64,000 bases of DNA, from the NCBI RefSeq assembly GCF_023065955.2, contig NW_026622985.1:70731931-70795930 (forward strand), written 5' to 3'. The notes under the pieces were generated by a model. That model did no database searches. It was given only the letters and a program-made list of their open reading frames with translations, and was not told the DNA's origin. This document shows positions 63,880-64,000 of this stretch, piece by piece. This DNA is from Ursus arctos (taxonomy: Eukaryota > Chordata > Mammalia > Carnivora > Ursidae). Every line of letters starts with the position of its first letter. Within the stretch, counting starts at the first letter, position 1. A program made the position numbers and the translations under genes.

Positions 63880-64000
63880 AGGTTTCCCAGCCAAACCACT
63901 TACTGCCATTAGCTGTGTGCCCTCGAGCAATTTAGCCTCTTTCTTCTGCTTCACTTTCCTAATCTGTAAAACGGAGATAATGATAGTATCCACCATATAG
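63880..64000 (+). mobile_element. MIR fragment, runs off the window
   Basis: CCACTTACTGCCATTAGCTG, CACTTTCCTAATCTGTAAAA, then GATAATGATAGTATCCACC, the MIR core in plus orientation. Confidence 0.75.

Noticed and set aside
1..64000. CRISPR arrays, operons, bacterial or phage systems
   Set aside because: The sequence is a vertebrate nuclear locus. The only periodic repeats are microsatellites, homopolymers and dispersed transposons.

Overview
This is mammalian nuclear DNA, most likely from a caniform carnivore and possibly an arctoid (bear or seal relative). It is AT-rich with GT-AG introns. It carries many copies of the carnivore tRNA-derived SINE (SINEC type, opening GGGGCGCCTGGGTGGC and ending in an AATAAAATCTT-A(n) tail) and carnivore-type L1 3' ends. 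The species call is inference from repeat types only.

One protein-coding gene is present, complete and on the minus strand: ASZ1 (GASZ; ankyrin repeat, SAM and leucine zipper protein 1). I placed all 13 coding exons between 62379 (start) and 13140 (stop). Every junction has AG/GT splice sites and matching phase, and the joined frame is 475 codons plus stop, the length I recall for human ASZ1. ASZ1 is a germ-cell scaffold of the piRNA pathway at the outer mitochondrial membrane and nuage. In mammals it lies between WNT2 and CFTR. By that synteny the left end (1-12.8 kb) faces WNT2 and the right end (62.5-64 kb) faces CFTR. Neither neighbour is in the window.

Layout. 1-4.8 kb: old L1 sequence, mostly antisense. 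4.8-12.7 kb: intergenic DNA with MIR, MER20-like and SINE copies, and a GC-richer unassigned block at 6.2-6.7 kb. 12.7-26.5 kb: ASZ1 3' end and exons 13 to 5. 26.5-57.5 kb: intron 4, about 31 kb, holding most of the transposon load (L1, HAL1-like, L2, MER5/MER20, a Tigger-like element, many SINEs, one fairly young L1 with a long target-site duplication). 57.5-62.4 kb: exons 4 to 1 and a compact CpG-rich promoter with NRF1-like and E2F-like motifs. 62.5-64 kb: intergenic DNA with one SINE and one MIR.

I saw no tRNA gene other than SINE-derived sequence, no CRISPR array, no second gene and no unknown multi-gene system. The points most worth checking are the start region and promoter of ASZ1, an L1-derived polyadenylation signal on the sense strand at its 3' end, and inverted SINE pairs inside the transcribed intron.
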